Source: Moraxella osloensis (lineage in GTDB: Bacteria; Pseudomonadota; Gammaproteobacteria; Pseudomonadales; Moraxellaceae). Taken from it: DNA of 64,000 nt. The notes beneath the pieces were generated by a model that was given only the letters and a program-made list of their open reading frames with translations, searched no databases and was not told the DNA's origin. Position 1 is the first letter of the stretch. The number at the start of each line of letters is the position of its first letter. The DNA lies in contig NZ_CP014234.1 in NCBI RefSeq assembly GCF_001553955.1, forward strand, positions 868,001-932,000, given 5' to 3'. Shown piece after piece: positions 46,395 through 55,761 of this stretch. A program made the position numbers and the translations under genes.

Positions 46395-46436
46395 AAGCCC
46401 AAAACCAGAAGCCCAAAACCAGAAGCCCAAAACCAG
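46395..46436. repeat. Three exact copies of a 14-bp unit
   Basis: AAGCCCAAAACCAG is repeated three times head to tail directly after the lytic transglycosylase gene; the third copy supplies the left arm of the terminator. Confidence 0.9.
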
Positions 46437-46455
46437 TTTAATACTGGCTTTTTTT
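46431..46455 (+). terminator. Terminator after the lytic transglycosylase gene
   Basis: CCAGT (46433-46437) and ACTGG (46443-46447) pair, followed by C and T7. Confidence 0.7.
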
Positions 46456-46579
46456 ATGTTACAAATTTATGCTACTTTTCCCTTTAATTTGTTGCATTAA
46501 ACGCTATTATACTAAATATCATAGTCAACTTATTGTTGATAAGTATATTTAATCGTTTGATTGCCTTTAGGAAACCGTC

Positions 46580-47470
46580 ATGTTACGAATTGGCTTATTT
46601 CTTTTAACTAACCTAGCGGTGATGGTGGTGTTTGGTATCGTAATGAACGTCATCGCGCCAATGCTAGGGTTCAATTTGGGCGGCACAGGCACGACTAGCC
46701 TGCTGGTGATGTGTTTCATCTATGGCATGATAGGGTCGTTTGTATCGCTGTTGATGTCAAAATGGCTCGCCAAACGCTCCACAGGTACGCAAGTCATTGA
46801 ACAGCCTTCTACCCAGTTGGAGGTTTGGTTGGTTGAAACGGTTCGCCGTTTGGCGCAAAACGTCAATATTGATATGCCAGAAGTGGGTATCTTTGAGAAT
46901 CCATCGCCCAATGCCTTTGCGACAGGTTGGAATAAAAACAAAGCTTTGGTTGCGGTATCGACTGGGCTACTGCAATCGATGAACAAAGAAGAAGTCGAAG
47001 CGGTACTTGCGCATGAGATTGGTCACGTTGCCAATGGTGATATGGTAACCTTAGCGCTTATTCAAGGGGTGGTTAACAGCTTTGTGATGTTCTTTGCGCG
47101 CATTGTGGGTTTGTTTGTAGATCAGGCGATATTTAAAAATGACAGCAATTCACCTGGTATGGGCTATTATATTACCAGTATGGTGTTAGATATTGTGTTT
47201 GGTATTGCCGCACAAGCAGTGGTCATGTGGTTCTCTCGTTATCGTGAATACCGTGCGGATGAAGCAGGCGCGCGTTTGGCGGGTAAATACAACATGATTG
47301 CTGCGCTTGAAGCGTTAAAACCTGCCAGCCAGCAGCCTGACTATATGCCACAAGGCATGAAAGCCTTTGCCATTAATGAAGGAAAAGGGGGATTTAGTTT
47401 CTCCCAGTTATTTGCCAGTCACCCCTCCTTAGATGACCGTATTGCCCATTTACAAAAATTGGCTAACTAA
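46580..47470 (+). CDS. htpX: Membrane zinc metalloprotease HtpX
   Basis: HtpX removes misfolded membrane proteins, partnering FtsH in quality control. The 296-residue product has two N-terminal and two central membrane helices, the HExxH motif as [11 protein letters not shown], the third zinc ligand in [15 protein letters not shown], and the closing [26 protein letters not shown] precedes the ATG. It has a terminator at 47487. Confidence 0.96.
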   Translation: MLRIGLFLLTNLAVMVVFGIVMNVIAPMLGFNLGGTGTTSLLVMCFIYGMIGSFVSLLMSKWLAKRSTGTQVIEQPSTQLEVWLVETVRRLAQNVNIDMPEVGIFENPSPNAFATGWNKNKALVAVSTGLLQSMNKEEVEAVLAHEIGHVANGDMVTLALIQGVVNSFVMFFARIVGLFVDQAIFKNDSNSPGMGYYITSMVLDIVFGIAAQAVVMWFSRYREYRADEAGARLAGKYNMIAALEALKPASQQPDYMPQGMKAFAINEGKGGFSFSQLFASHPSLDDRIAHLQKLAN

Positions 47471-47486
47471 ACATTTGTGTATTTAA

Positions 47487-47526
47487 GCACTAAAAAACCC
47501 AATCATTTGATTGAGTTTTTTAGTGC
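47487..47526. terminator. Long-stem terminator after htpX
   Basis: GCACTAAAAAACCCAATCA pairs with TGATTGAGTTTTTTAGTGC with one mismatch: a near-perfect 19-bp stem that should act for htpX and the converging DUF2789 gene. Confidence 0.8.
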
Positions 47527-47561
47527 TGATCTTATATCAAAAAATTAACTGACCAAACCAA

Positions 47562-47825
47562 TCATTTGGTTAGATTCGCCGCATCCATGGCATCTTTGTG
47601 CAGGCGGGTATTTAATTCATCGATAATCTCAATCCAACCTGCATCTGCATGATATTCTTCTTTTAAAAATTTGCGTTGGTTATCAGTCCAGAAGGTTGCA
47701 TCACTAAGCTTTACTGACTGTGGCAGTTGGTTATTCTGGATAAAAGCTTCGATTGATGCATCATCGCTGTCCATGCCCATTTGCTCAAACAACATATTAA
47801 TGTTTCTTTCGCCATCTATCATCAT
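47562..47825 (-). CDS. DUF2789 family protein
   Basis: The 87-residue cytoplasmic product fits DUF2789: NMLFEQMGMDSDDASIEAFI, then LSDATFWTDNQRKFLKEEYHADAGW and a closing ELNTRL helix. Function is unknown. The start is set at 47825, because AGGAGAACCACA lies just upstream; the longer frame to 47858 is not conserved. Confidence 0.85.
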   Translation of the reverse strand: MMIDGERNINMLFEQMGMDSDDASIEAFIQNNQLPQSVKLSDATFWTDNQRKFLKEEYHADAGWIEIIDELNTRLHKDAMDAANLTK

Positions 47826-48005
47826 TGTGGTTCTCCTATTTTTTTTTAAAAGTATCAACGGTTATTGTAATATCATTATTTTCTAGCACTATTTTTATTT
47901 AAAAATAATCAAAAAAGTGCCATGGGTTATTGTTACCGTTAGACCATTGTAGCCAAAATTGGGTAAAAAAAATGTGATTTGATTGTATAGTGTGGTTATT
48001 TCATG

Positions 48006-48032
48006 TAAAAAGACCAGCCTTATGAGGCTGGT
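48006..48032 (-). terminator. Terminator after mdh
   Basis: ACCAGCCT (48013-48020) and AGGCTGGT (48025-48032) pair; on the minus strand C and T5 follow. Confidence 0.85.
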
Positions 48033-48059
48033 TTTTTTGGTTAAAACATTCTAACCTAA

Positions 48060-49046
48060 TTAGTTAGGTAATAAGTGGCTTACCGCATCACGCTCTTCAG
48101 CGAGCTCAGTTTCGGTGGCTTTCATTTTTTCTTGTGAGAAAGCCGATGAAACATCTAGCCCTTCAACAATTTTCCAATCGCCATTTTGGCAAGTACATGG
48201 GAATGAATAGATAAGACCTTTTTGGATACCGTACTCACCATTTGAGTAAACACCCATAGATACCCAATCATTCTCGTCAGTGCCTAGTGCCCATGAACGA
48301 ATGTGCGCAATGGCAGCGTTTGCCGCAGATGCCGCTGATGAGGCACCACGTGCTTTAATGATGGCAGCACCACGTTGTTGTACGTTAGGGATATAAGTAC
48401 CTTCGTACCAGTCACGTTGTACTTGCTCTAGGGCAGGTTGACCTTTTACAGTCGTGAAGGTCAAATCTGGGTACTGGGTTGAAGAGTGGTTACCCCAAAT
48501 GATCATTTTTTTGATGTCATTCACGGTAGTTTCAGTTTCTTCTGCCAATTGCGCTATACCACGGTTGTGGTCAAGACGCGTCATCGCGGTAAAGTTACGT
48601 GGGTCTAGGTCTGGGGCATTGCGCTGTGCGATTAAGGCGTTGGTGTTGGCGGGGTTACCCACAACCAATACCTTGACAGTACGGCTAGCGTTGTCATTTA
48701 ACGCTTTACCTTGTGCAGAGAAGATGGCGGCGTTGGCTTCGAGCAAATCTTTACGCTCCATGCCAGGACCACGAGGACGGGCACCTACCAGTAGGGCATA
48801 GTCCGCATCTTTGAACGCAACATTAGCGTCGTCAGTTTGTACGACGCCCGCTAGCAATGGGAATGCACAATCTTCAAGTTCCATTACCACACCTTTTAAG
48901 GCTTCTAAAGCTGGCGTGATTTCTAATAATTGTAAAATGACAGGTTGGTCTTTACCCAACATATCACCCGATGCGATACGAAATAATAATGAATAACTGA
49001 TTTGACCAGCAGCACCAGTCACCGCAACACGAACAGGCTGTTTCAT
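48060..49046 (-). CDS. mdh: Malate dehydrogenase
   Basis: Mdh oxidises malate to oxaloacetate with NAD in the TCA cycle. The 328-residue product belongs to the LDH/MDH type 2 group: [20 protein letters not shown], the substrate arginines in [23 protein letters not shown], and the catalytic histidine in [22 protein letters not shown] is the ribosome site. It stands alone between two terminator/gap regions. Confidence 0.97.
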   Translation of the reverse strand: MKQPVRVAVTGAAGQISYSLLFRIASGDMLGKDQPVILQLLEITPALEALKGVVMELEDCAFPLLAGVVQTDDANVAFKDADYALLVGARPRGPGMERKDLLEANAAIFSAQGKALNDNASRTVKVLVVGNPANTNALIAQRNAPDLDPRNFTAMTRLDHNRGIAQLAEETETTVNDIKKMIIWGNHSSTQYPDLTFTTVKGQPALEQVQRDWYEGTYIPNVQQRGAAIIKARGASSAASAANAAIAHIRSWALGTDENDWVSMGVYSNGEYGIQKGLIYSFPCTCQNGDWKIVEGLDVSSAFSQEKMKATETELAEERDAVSHLLPN

Positions 49047-49273
49047 TGAAAGCTCCTATTATGATAAGTACAAGATCCTTTGCAAATGCAAAGCAGTGAA
49101 AAAAGCAGAAAAAGTTGTCTAAAAAAGCTTGCCTAGTTTATCACTTGCCACCACCAAAGACCATAAATTTATGGGGTCAATTGTCGGGTGAGCTTGACAA
49201 TTATGGGTTGAAGTAAGGCAAAGAACAAAATAAAAAATGCTTAAAACTAGGCAAAAATTGATACCGCCATCCC

Positions 49274-50065
49274 TCAATAATTACCATCAATCAAAAACTG
49301 ACTGGGACAGGCATAAGAGCGTGTGGCACATTGGGCAAAACGTCCGTTATTGTCGTAGCACACGTTAATATAGGTCAGTACAGATTGACCTGCACTATTT
49401 TTTTGACAGAAAAAATTAAACGAGTTTGGCTTCATGCTAGGGTTTAAAGATAATAATTGGCGGCTCAGGCCACTGGACGTGAATCGATAACTGCGACCAC
49501 TACTGAGTTCTTTTGGAAGTTTTAATTGACTGGCAAGCGAGGTAATGGTGCGAAAATAATTAGGGGTACTTAGACCACTGCAGCGACCATACTGCTGCCA
49601 AATATTTTTGCGAATATTACCATCTGGAATAACTTTTGAGGTGATCTTTTCTTGCAGTGGCGACATGCTGTAGCGGCTATTACTACAAGACTGGTTCGCC
49701 ACCCGATAAAAATTCACCGTCATCGGGTTGCCTTCGATACATTGGCGAAGATTACCCATGTATGGGTTAAGCTTGCAGACAGCAGGGGATAATTCCACTC
49801 CCAAAACACTGTCGGCGTGGGCAGCTGGGGTTGCTAAAGCACCCATCACCGCCAAGCAGCCAACTGACAAATAGCCACTAAACTTTGCGCTTTTTTGATC
49901 ACTTGAGTTGATAATTAAACTGGCTAAATTTGCCGCTGCCTCATCATCTTGAATCTTTGCCCTAAACTTTAACGACGCCAATGTGGCGGTGTGTGAGACC
50001 TTGTGCCAGTTGGTAAAATCGAGCAATGTTTTTAGAAGCAATGTTTTTAGACAAGATGACAGCAT
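49274..50065 (-). CDS. RNase T2-like protein lacking catalytic histidines
   Basis: After a probable export signal (hydrophobic GYLSVGCLAVMGALATPAAHA, about residues 64-84) the protein follows RNase T2 order: ELSPAVCKLNPY, then a position where T2 enzymes have HGLWP but which here reads NFYRVANQS, and the HEWxKHG(T)C segment, here NIWQQYGRCSGL. The later YFRTITSLASQLKLP, LNPSMKP and the paired cysteines at the end also fit. Both histidine motifs are lost, so RNase activity is unlikely. The 60 residues before the signal are not convincing; a later start is probable but no good codon is seen. The 305-base gap 50066-50370 upstream is AT-rich with nothing seen. Confidence 0.6.
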   Translation of the reverse strand: MLSSCLKTLLLKTLLDFTNWHKVSHTATLASLKFRAKIQDDEAAANLASLIINSSDQKSAKFSGYLSVGCLAVMGALATPAAHADSVLGVELSPAVCKLNPYMGNLRQCIEGNPMTVNFYRVANQSCSNSRYSMSPLQEKITSKVIPDGNIRKNIWQQYGRCSGLSTPNYFRTITSLASQLKLPKELSSGRSYRFTSSGLSRQLLSLNPSMKPNSFNFFCQKNSAGQSVLTYINVCYDNNGRFAQCATRSYACPSQFLIDGNY

Positions 50066-50370
50066 AGCAATTAAACCAAATAGTCGATGATTAAAAACAA
50101 GCAGGTTGCTTTAACGTTTACAGTGAGCTTTTAAAATAGAAGTGATAAAAATGGTGGTTGACTTATCAATTTTCTGCTTGAAATAACTAAATTTTTTGCC
50201 AAACGAAACTAATGTTTATGAGTCATGCCAATTCTTTGAAATCATACTAACTAGGTCAGATTTTGTAAACCCTGTATATACTAAAAAACAACAGTAATTT
50301 ATTGACCATTATCAATTAATTAGCTGTTATTTTTGCGAAGATTTAGCAGGTTTATGTAATACAGATTGAA

Positions 50371-52356
50371 TTAATACTTAGCAGCAATAATACCCATACG
50401 CTGAGTAATCGGTTGGTTGCTGCCGCCAAGGAGCACATCATAATGGGTGGTATTTTCCATCACGGCTTTGACATAATTGCGCGTTTCTGCATAAGGAATG
50501 GTCTCAACGTACTGATCGGCGGCTAGGCTACCGTTTTCAGGTTGCCAAGTTTTGGCCTTACCTGGCCCTGCATTGTAGCCCGCGGTGGCTAGTACAGGCT
50601 GACCCCCCAATTTATTTAAGATATCGCCCATATAATACGTACCGTAGCGAATATTGGTATCGCCCCCTGCGACGCGAGATGGCTCATACGGTTCGCCCAA
50701 TTTACGTGCGATATAACGCGCAGTGTCTGGCATGATTTGCATCAACCCCCCTGCCCCGACACCCGAACGCGCGCCGATATTAAAACGGCTTTCTTGACGC
50801 ATGATGCCATACGCCCATGCAGGATCGATTCCCGCTTGGCGGCTGTATTGCACGACACTAGACTGATGGGGCATTGGGAATGCCGGTGCCGAATTTGGAA
50901 TCGTTTTGGTAGACTCCAGCGCATAGATAGCACGGTCGTACCATCCCATGTCCGAGGCGGTTTGCGCGGCTGCCAGAATCATCCTCTCATCACCACGGTC
51001 ACGTGCTTTTTTTACCGCCCAGTTCCATTCACGGTTGGTATAGGCAGGATTGGCGGCAAGTTTATAGAGGATAAATGCGCGATTAAAGAAACTATCGTTT
51101 GCGAGGCGTGAGTAATCACTATTGCTCACCGGTGGCGTAGCCGGCAATCGGTCAAAACGCTGTCCAATTTGGTCTTTGGCAAGCAGTCCATAATAGTCAT
51201 TGTTTTGCGCCAGTTGGCGAAAAATTTGATTGGCTTGCTCACGCTGCTGGCTAGTACCGCCCAATTTGTAGGCTTTAGCAAGCCAATATTGCCATACCGG
51301 TTGCTGCTGATTTTTATAGTCCATTGCGCCAATGGCTTGTGCCAAATCTGACCATCGGCTATAGCGTATCGCTGCTTGGGCATAGTTTTCGGCTTCTTCA
51401 TTATTAAATGGTACGCCCAGACTTTTTTGCATCCAATCAACCGCGTCACTACTAAACCCTTGATCGGTATTGACGCCCATCCTTGCCACACCCAAGGTAC
51501 GGTAGGCATATTGACGGGTTTTGGCATCAAAAAACTGCGGGTTTCGTCCCAAATCATAGTTAAGCTGCATCGCCGCTTCACTGACAGATTTTTTGGCAAG
51601 TTGCCCTAAGGCATATAAATATAAATACCGATTGCTGGCAGTTGCTGGCATACTACCGAGTTGTGAGAAAAACGCATTGGGACTGCTACTGATGCTCATG
51701 AGCTGATTGTAGCTTATCTGCACGCCCAATCGGCTGGCAAGCTGCACGATGTCGCCATTATTGCCCGTGCGTAGCATACGATACAGTCGCTGCTCACGGT
51801 CATCATTGCTAACCATGCGATTGCCATTGAGCGCTGTCGCCAACTGTTGGCAAAGCTGCGGCAGTTTTTTATCGGTGTTGAGCCAAACATTACCTTTTTC
51901 GGTATAAGCGCGCATGCTATCGCCACCGTGATTGAAGCCCAACGCAATGGCACAAGCTTCACTGGCATCAGGATTGGTTACATAGCTTGCCACTTGTCTA
52001 ACCGCCTCATAATCACCCATCCGCGCTTTGGTTTCTGCATAATCCGCCGCCAATTTTTCTGCCATCGCCGTTTGTGGATAACGGTTGGCAAAACTCACAA
52101 TCGCTGATGCCGGCTGAGCGTCTAAGTCTTTATTAAGCTGCCAATACTCTGGATACATGGCTAGACTACCACCCGCCATCATTTGCTGATAGTTGCCCAT
52201 TTGCGATAAGTTGCCACGGCTAGCTTCACGTTCGGCTTGGTTAAAATAACTATCCGCCGTGCTAGGCGTCCCTACAGAATAGCTACTTGCGCAAGCAGAT
52301 TGTGCAAAAACAGCAATCACACCGCATGAAATCATCGAAAGCTTGAGATTTTTCAT
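50371..52356 (-). CDS. slt: Soluble lytic murein transglycosylase (Slt70 type)
   Basis: This is a periplasmic exo-lytic transglycosylase. The 661-residue product has a signal peptide (cleavage near ACA, residue 23), a long superhelical alpha-domain (about residues 30-500) and a C-terminal SLT domain with the catalytic glutamate in AYGIMRQESRFNIGARSGVGAGGLMQIMPDTA and NIRYGTYYMG, ATAGYNAGPG, followed by VKAVMENT. Length agrees with E. coli Slt70 (645). The reverse strand has a long 157-residue shadow frame that I reject. Confidence 0.94.
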   Translation of the reverse strand: MKNLKLSMISCGVIAVFAQSACASSYSVGTPSTADSYFNQAEREASRGNLSQMGNYQQMMAGGSLAMYPEYWQLNKDLDAQPASAIVSFANRYPQTAMAEKLAADYAETKARMGDYEAVRQVASYVTNPDASEACAIALGFNHGGDSMRAYTEKGNVWLNTDKKLPQLCQQLATALNGNRMVSNDDREQRLYRMLRTGNNGDIVQLASRLGVQISYNQLMSISSSPNAFFSQLGSMPATASNRYLYLYALGQLAKKSVSEAAMQLNYDLGRNPQFFDAKTRQYAYRTLGVARMGVNTDQGFSSDAVDWMQKSLGVPFNNEEAENYAQAAIRYSRWSDLAQAIGAMDYKNQQQPVWQYWLAKAYKLGGTSQQREQANQIFRQLAQNNDYYGLLAKDQIGQRFDRLPATPPVSNSDYSRLANDSFFNRAFILYKLAANPAYTNREWNWAVKKARDRGDERMILAAAQTASDMGWYDRAIYALESTKTIPNSAPAFPMPHQSSVVQYSRQAGIDPAWAYGIMRQESRFNIGARSGVGAGGLMQIMPDTARYIARKLGEPYEPSRVAGGDTNIRYGTYYMGDILNKLGGQPVLATAGYNAGPGKAKTWQPENGSLAADQYVETIPYAETRNYVKAVMENTTHYDVLLGGSNQPITQRMGIIAAKY

Positions 52357-52628
52357 AATAATTGGTAAGACCTTTAACTAAGATAAATAAATAGGATAAA
52401 TAGGCAAAAAATGACAAAAGTAATGTAAAAATGGTTAACCTTGCTGAAGCGATTATAACGATTGTCGACTAAAAAGAATTTACCCAAATCTCAACTAATT
52501 GTATAAAAATGTTGCAGCTTGTTTTATATAACCAATAGTTTTTTATTTCTAAATTTAATTAACTATAAATTATCAATTATTTGGCTTATGATAAGTCTAT
52601 TATTAGCGACCAATAAATGCGATAAGCC

Positions 52629-53390
52629 ATGACACATACCCAACACACCCTAAATATTCAACAGTACCAAGACAAATCCCACAACTATCTCCATAGCGCT
52701 GTCCATGCGCAAGGCGCTGAGTTCGACAAAATAAAGCAGTTGATTGAGGCGCACAAGCTTGCGCATATATTAGATTTGGGCTGTGGCGGTGGGCACGTCA
52801 GTTATCAGGTAGCGCCTGTTGCCACATCAGTGATTGCTTATGACATTACCCCTACGATGACCGAAGTTGTCGCCAGCCAAGCCAAAGCACGCGGCCTAAC
52901 CAATATTACCACGCAAATCGGTACGGCAGAAAAATTACCCTTTGCCGACCACCAATTTGATGCCATTATCACGCGTTATTCTGCGCACCATTGGCAAAAT
53001 GTACCACAAGCACTGTTTGAGATGCATCGCGCCCTAGCTGACGATGGCAAAGTGGTGATTGTCGATGTGTTGGGCAATAGCAACCCCGTGCTCAATAATT
53101 TTTTACAGACCATTGAAACCATCCGCGATCCCAGTCATGTCAAAGATTATAGTCTTGCCGAGTGGTTGTATTTTGCACAAATCACCGGCTTTTGCGTGGC
53201 GACTGTCGAGATGCAAAAACTGGCGTTAAATTTTGACAGTTGGGTCGCCCGTATGCATACCCCTGATACCAGCATACAAGTGATTCGCGCCTTACAAAAA
53301 AATTGTGCCGCGTCTGTTAGACAATATTTTGAGATAGATGAGGCTGGCAATTTTAGCACCGATGTCATTTATTTAGTGCTGTCAAAATAA
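52629..53390 (+). CDS. Class I SAM-dependent methyltransferase (UbiE/Methyltransf_11 type)
   Basis: The 253-residue product has motif I as LDLGCGGGHVS, motif II region VIAYDITPTM, IGTAEKLPFADHQFDAIITRYSAHHW and VIVDVLG, the Methyltransf_11 pattern. Relatives include UbiE-like and YcgJ/YafE-like proteins; the substrate is not known. The C-terminal part (FDSWVARMHTP and following) is similar to YafE-like enzymes. It lies just upstream of miaB, which has its own promoter. Confidence 0.88.
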   Translation: MTHTQHTLNIQQYQDKSHNYLHSAVHAQGAEFDKIKQLIEAHKLAHILDLGCGGGHVSYQVAPVATSVIAYDITPTMTEVVASQAKARGLTNITTQIGTAEKLPFADHQFDAIITRYSAHHWQNVPQALFEMHRALADDGKVVIVDVLGNSNPVLNNFLQTIETIRDPSHVKDYSLAEWLYFAQITGFCVATVEMQKLALNFDSWVARMHTPDTSIQVIRALQKNCAASVRQYFEIDEAGNFSTDVIYLVLSK

Positions 53391-53417
53391 TCACTACCGC
53401 ATCTTGCCAAAAAAATC

Positions 53418-53426
53418 TGTTATAAT
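53418..53426 (+). promoter_or_regulatory. Extended -10 promoter of miaB
   Basis: TGTTATAAT: a perfect TATAAT with extended TG. No clear -35 is visible; extended -10 promoters need less. Confidence 0.55.
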
Positions 53427-53463
53427 TGAGGGTTTATTTTAGGCGAAACATTTAGGTGTAGTC

Positions 53464-54930
53464 ATGACAGTTGCTACTTTTGACCCAAAAGCCCAGATTT
53501 CCAAAACTCAAAATTTGGTAACGCCAACGCTAGCGGCGAGTGTTGAACCCACCATGCCGCCAGCGGATGCTCGTGTCAAACGCGTGTTTATCGAGACCCA
53601 AGGCTGTCAGATGAATGTGTACGACTCTGAAAAAATGGCAGATGTGCTAGGCGATTCGCATGGGATGATACTGACGGACAATCCTGAAGAAGCCGATGTG
53701 CTGCTCATGAATACCTGCTCGATTCGTGAAAAAGCGCAAGAAAAAGTATTTTCTGAACTCGGACGCTGGAAAAAACTTAAAGAGAAAAACCCGAATTTGG
53801 TCATCGGTGTCGGTGGCTGCGTGGCGTCACAAGAAGGCGATAAAATCCAAAGCCGTGCCCCGCATGTCGATATGGTGTTTGGACCGCAAACCCTGCATCG
53901 CCTGCCAGAACTGTATGACCAATCTACCAAACAGCTGGATGTCAAACCCAAAAACCGTATCGGCGTCGTCGATGTGTCTTTCCCAAGCATTGAAAAATTT
54001 GACTTTTTACCCGAGCCCAAAGTAGAAGGGTTTAAGGCGTTTGTGTCTATCATGGAAGGCTGCTCAAAATACTGCTCATTTTGCGTGGTGCCCTACACCC
54101 GCGGCGAAGAAATCTCGCGCCCACTCGATGACGTACTTGCCGAGATTGACAGCCTTGCCAGCCAAGGGGTACGTGAAGTAACGCTATTGGGGCAAAACGT
54201 CAATGGCTACCGCGGCGAAAAACACGATGGTACGATTTGCCGTTTTAGTGAGTTATTACATTATGTGGCACACGTTGACGGCATTGAGCGCATTCGCTTT
54301 ACCACCAGCCACCCACTGGAATTTAGCGATGATATCATTGAAGCGTATGCCAAAATACCAAAACTAGTATCTCACCTGCATCTACCTGTGCAAAGTGGCT
54401 CCAATGCTATCCTAGCCGCCATGAAACGTAACCACACCATTGATATCTACGTTGAGCAAATCCGCAAACTGCGCGCGGTGCGCCCTGATATGTATTTATC
54501 AAGCGATTTTATTATCGGTTTTCCCAATGAAACTGACCAAGATTTCCAAGACACACTCAATCTTGCCAAAGATTTGGATTTTGACCATTCATATAGCTTT
54601 ATTTATTCCAAGCGCCCTGGTACGCCTGCGTCAGACTTGCCCGACAATATCGATATAGCAACCAAAAAAGCCCGTTTGGCGGCGTTTCAGCAAGTGATTA
54701 TTGACTCAACCTGGGCAAAAACCCAAGGCATGGTGGGTCAAATCGTGCGTGTGCTGGTGGAGCAACATGGCGACCGCAATCCTGAATTTTTGATGGGAAC
54801 GGCAGATAATACGCGAACGGTATTGTTCAAAGGCGATGACGCGTTGATTGGTAAACTGGTGATGGTGAAAGTCACGCGTGCCATGAGTCCGCATTTGGTG
54901 GAAGGTGAGTTGATGGAAGTGTTGGGTTAA
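53464..54930 (+). CDS. miaB: tRNA-2-methylthio-N6-dimethylallyladenosine synthase
   Basis: MiaB adds a methylthio group to i6A37 of tRNAs, using two Fe-S clusters. The N-terminal UPF0004 domain has [24 protein letters not shown] and GGCVASQEG for the first cluster; the radical-SAM cluster is [15 protein letters not shown]; the TRAM domain lies at the C-terminus (VRVLVEQHG to the end). At 488 residues it has about 15-20 extra at the N-terminus. TTAGGTGTAGTC is the ribosome site. A small unknown gene starts 4 bases after it. Confidence 0.97.
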   Translation: MTVATFDPKAQISKTQNLVTPTLAASVEPTMPPADARVKRVFIETQGCQMNVYDSEKMADVLGDSHGMILTDNPEEADVLLMNTCSIREKAQEKVFSELGRWKKLKEKNPNLVIGVGGCVASQEGDKIQSRAPHVDMVFGPQTLHRLPELYDQSTKQLDVKPKNRIGVVDVSFPSIEKFDFLPEPKVEGFKAFVSIMEGCSKYCSFCVVPYTRGEEISRPLDDVLAEIDSLASQGVREVTLLGQNVNGYRGEKHDGTICRFSELLHYVAHVDGIERIRFTTSHPLEFSDDIIEAYAKIPKLVSHLHLPVQSGSNAILAAMKRNHTIDIYVEQIRKLRAVRPDMYLSSDFIIGFPNETDQDFQDTLNLAKDLDFDHSYSFIYSKRPGTPASDLPDNIDIATKKARLAAFQQVIIDSTWAKTQGMVGQIVRVLVEQHGDRNPEFLMGTADNTRTVLFKGDDALIGKLVMVKVTRAMSPHLVEGELMEVLG

Positions 54931-54934
54931 GATA

Positions 54935-55249
54935 ATGGCATTTGACATGTGGTTTGATTGTGACAATGGGCAAATCAATTGTCAAATTTCGCATGAGGAC
55001 GAACGTATTTTACGTTTAGCCGAAGGTAACACTAACTTTACAACGCTTCCTTGGCTACTAGATAACTTTTATAATGACCCAGTGATTTATCCGAATGTTG
55101 CTAAATCACTGGTCGTTGAATTAAAGAATTTGGCAGACTATTTTGCGAAAAATAACCGTAAGCAATCTATCACTCACTGTCAGAAAATCGAACACTTTAT
55201 TCGTTTGTCAATTGAAAAAACGCAAGTTATTCATTGCATCAGTGATTAA
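54935..55249 (+). CDS. Hypothetical small protein
   Basis: The 104-residue soluble product starts MAFDMWFDCDNGQINCQI and has a predicted helical C-terminal half (AKSLVVELKNLADYFAKNN and following). It begins four bases after miaB, so it is probably translated from the same message. The family is not recognised; small immunity-like proteins have similar composition, but this is a guess. It converges on the brnT-brnA pair, ending 10 bases from brnA. Confidence 0.55.
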   Translation: MAFDMWFDCDNGQINCQISHEDERILRLAEGNTNFTTLPWLLDNFYNDPVIYPNVAKSLVVELKNLADYFAKNNRKQSITHCQKIEHFIRLSIEKTQVIHCISD

Positions 55250-55259
55250 AACACATCAT

Positions 55260-55460
55260 TTAAACAGTAGATTGTGTGTGAATTTTAATTGCCATGACTT
55301 GGCGAATCATTTCACTGATATGTTTTTTAGTATCATCATCTTGGGTTACAAGCCAATCACTCACATCTTCGTCTAGCAAATGCTGTTGTTCTCGCAACCG
55401 ATTAAGATGGGGAATTTGTGTCGCTCTTTGAGCATTTGAGAAATCGTATTCAGTTTGCAT
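55260..55460 (-). CDS. brnA: BrnA-type antitoxin
   Basis: The 66-residue product begins MQTEYDFSNAQRATQIP, the DFSNAxR segment typical of BrnA antitoxins, and ends in a ribbon-helix-helix-like DNA-binding part (LDEDVSDWLVTQ, TKKHISEMIRQVMA). BrnA neutralises BrnT and represses the operon. It overlaps the end of brnT by 11 bases on the same strand, the usual brnTA order. Confidence 0.8.
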   Translation of the reverse strand: MQTEYDFSNAQRATQIPHLNRLREQQHLLDEDVSDWLVTQDDDTKKHISEMIRQVMAIKIHTQSTV

Positions 55461-55716
55461 ATTGGTTTTCCTCGTTTTTGGTTGCTTTTCGTGCAGATAT
55501 TAACCGAATCATATCATCATTATCCACATAACAATAGACAACAACTAATAAGCGATTTGCCATGCCTAATAATACAAATCTTGGTTCATCGTGGTCAAAA
55601 TCTTCACGTACTAGCGCATTGGAGTCAAGTAATGCAATTTTTGCTTCATCAAAACTTACACCATGTTTGATTTTATTACTCTCAGCTTTATTTTGGTCAA
55701 AAGTTATTTGTATCAA
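55450..55716 (-). CDS. brnT: BrnT-type ribonuclease toxin
   Basis: BrnT is a small RelE-like RNase toxin. The 88-residue product follows the family closely: ITFDQNKAESNKIKHGVSFDEAKIALLD, then a FVLLGMANRLLVVVYCY strand pair and the closing IRLISARKATKNEENQY. It is immediately upstream of brnA. The pair lies between miaB and gspE, a typical small insertion of a toxin-antitoxin module in core genome. Confidence 0.9.
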   Translation of the reverse strand: MIQITFDQNKAESNKIKHGVSFDEAKIALLDSNALVREDFDHDEPRFVLLGMANRLLVVVYCYVDNDDMIRLISARKATKNEENQYAN

Positions 55717-55761
55717 TTTAGCGACCTACATTCATTTTTTCATTCACACTAGAAAAATATA

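Noticed and set aside
51126-51599. 157-residue frame on the minus strand inside slt
   Set aside because: It overlaps the well-supported Slt70 frame on the same strand in another phase; composition is basic and unlike a folded protein.
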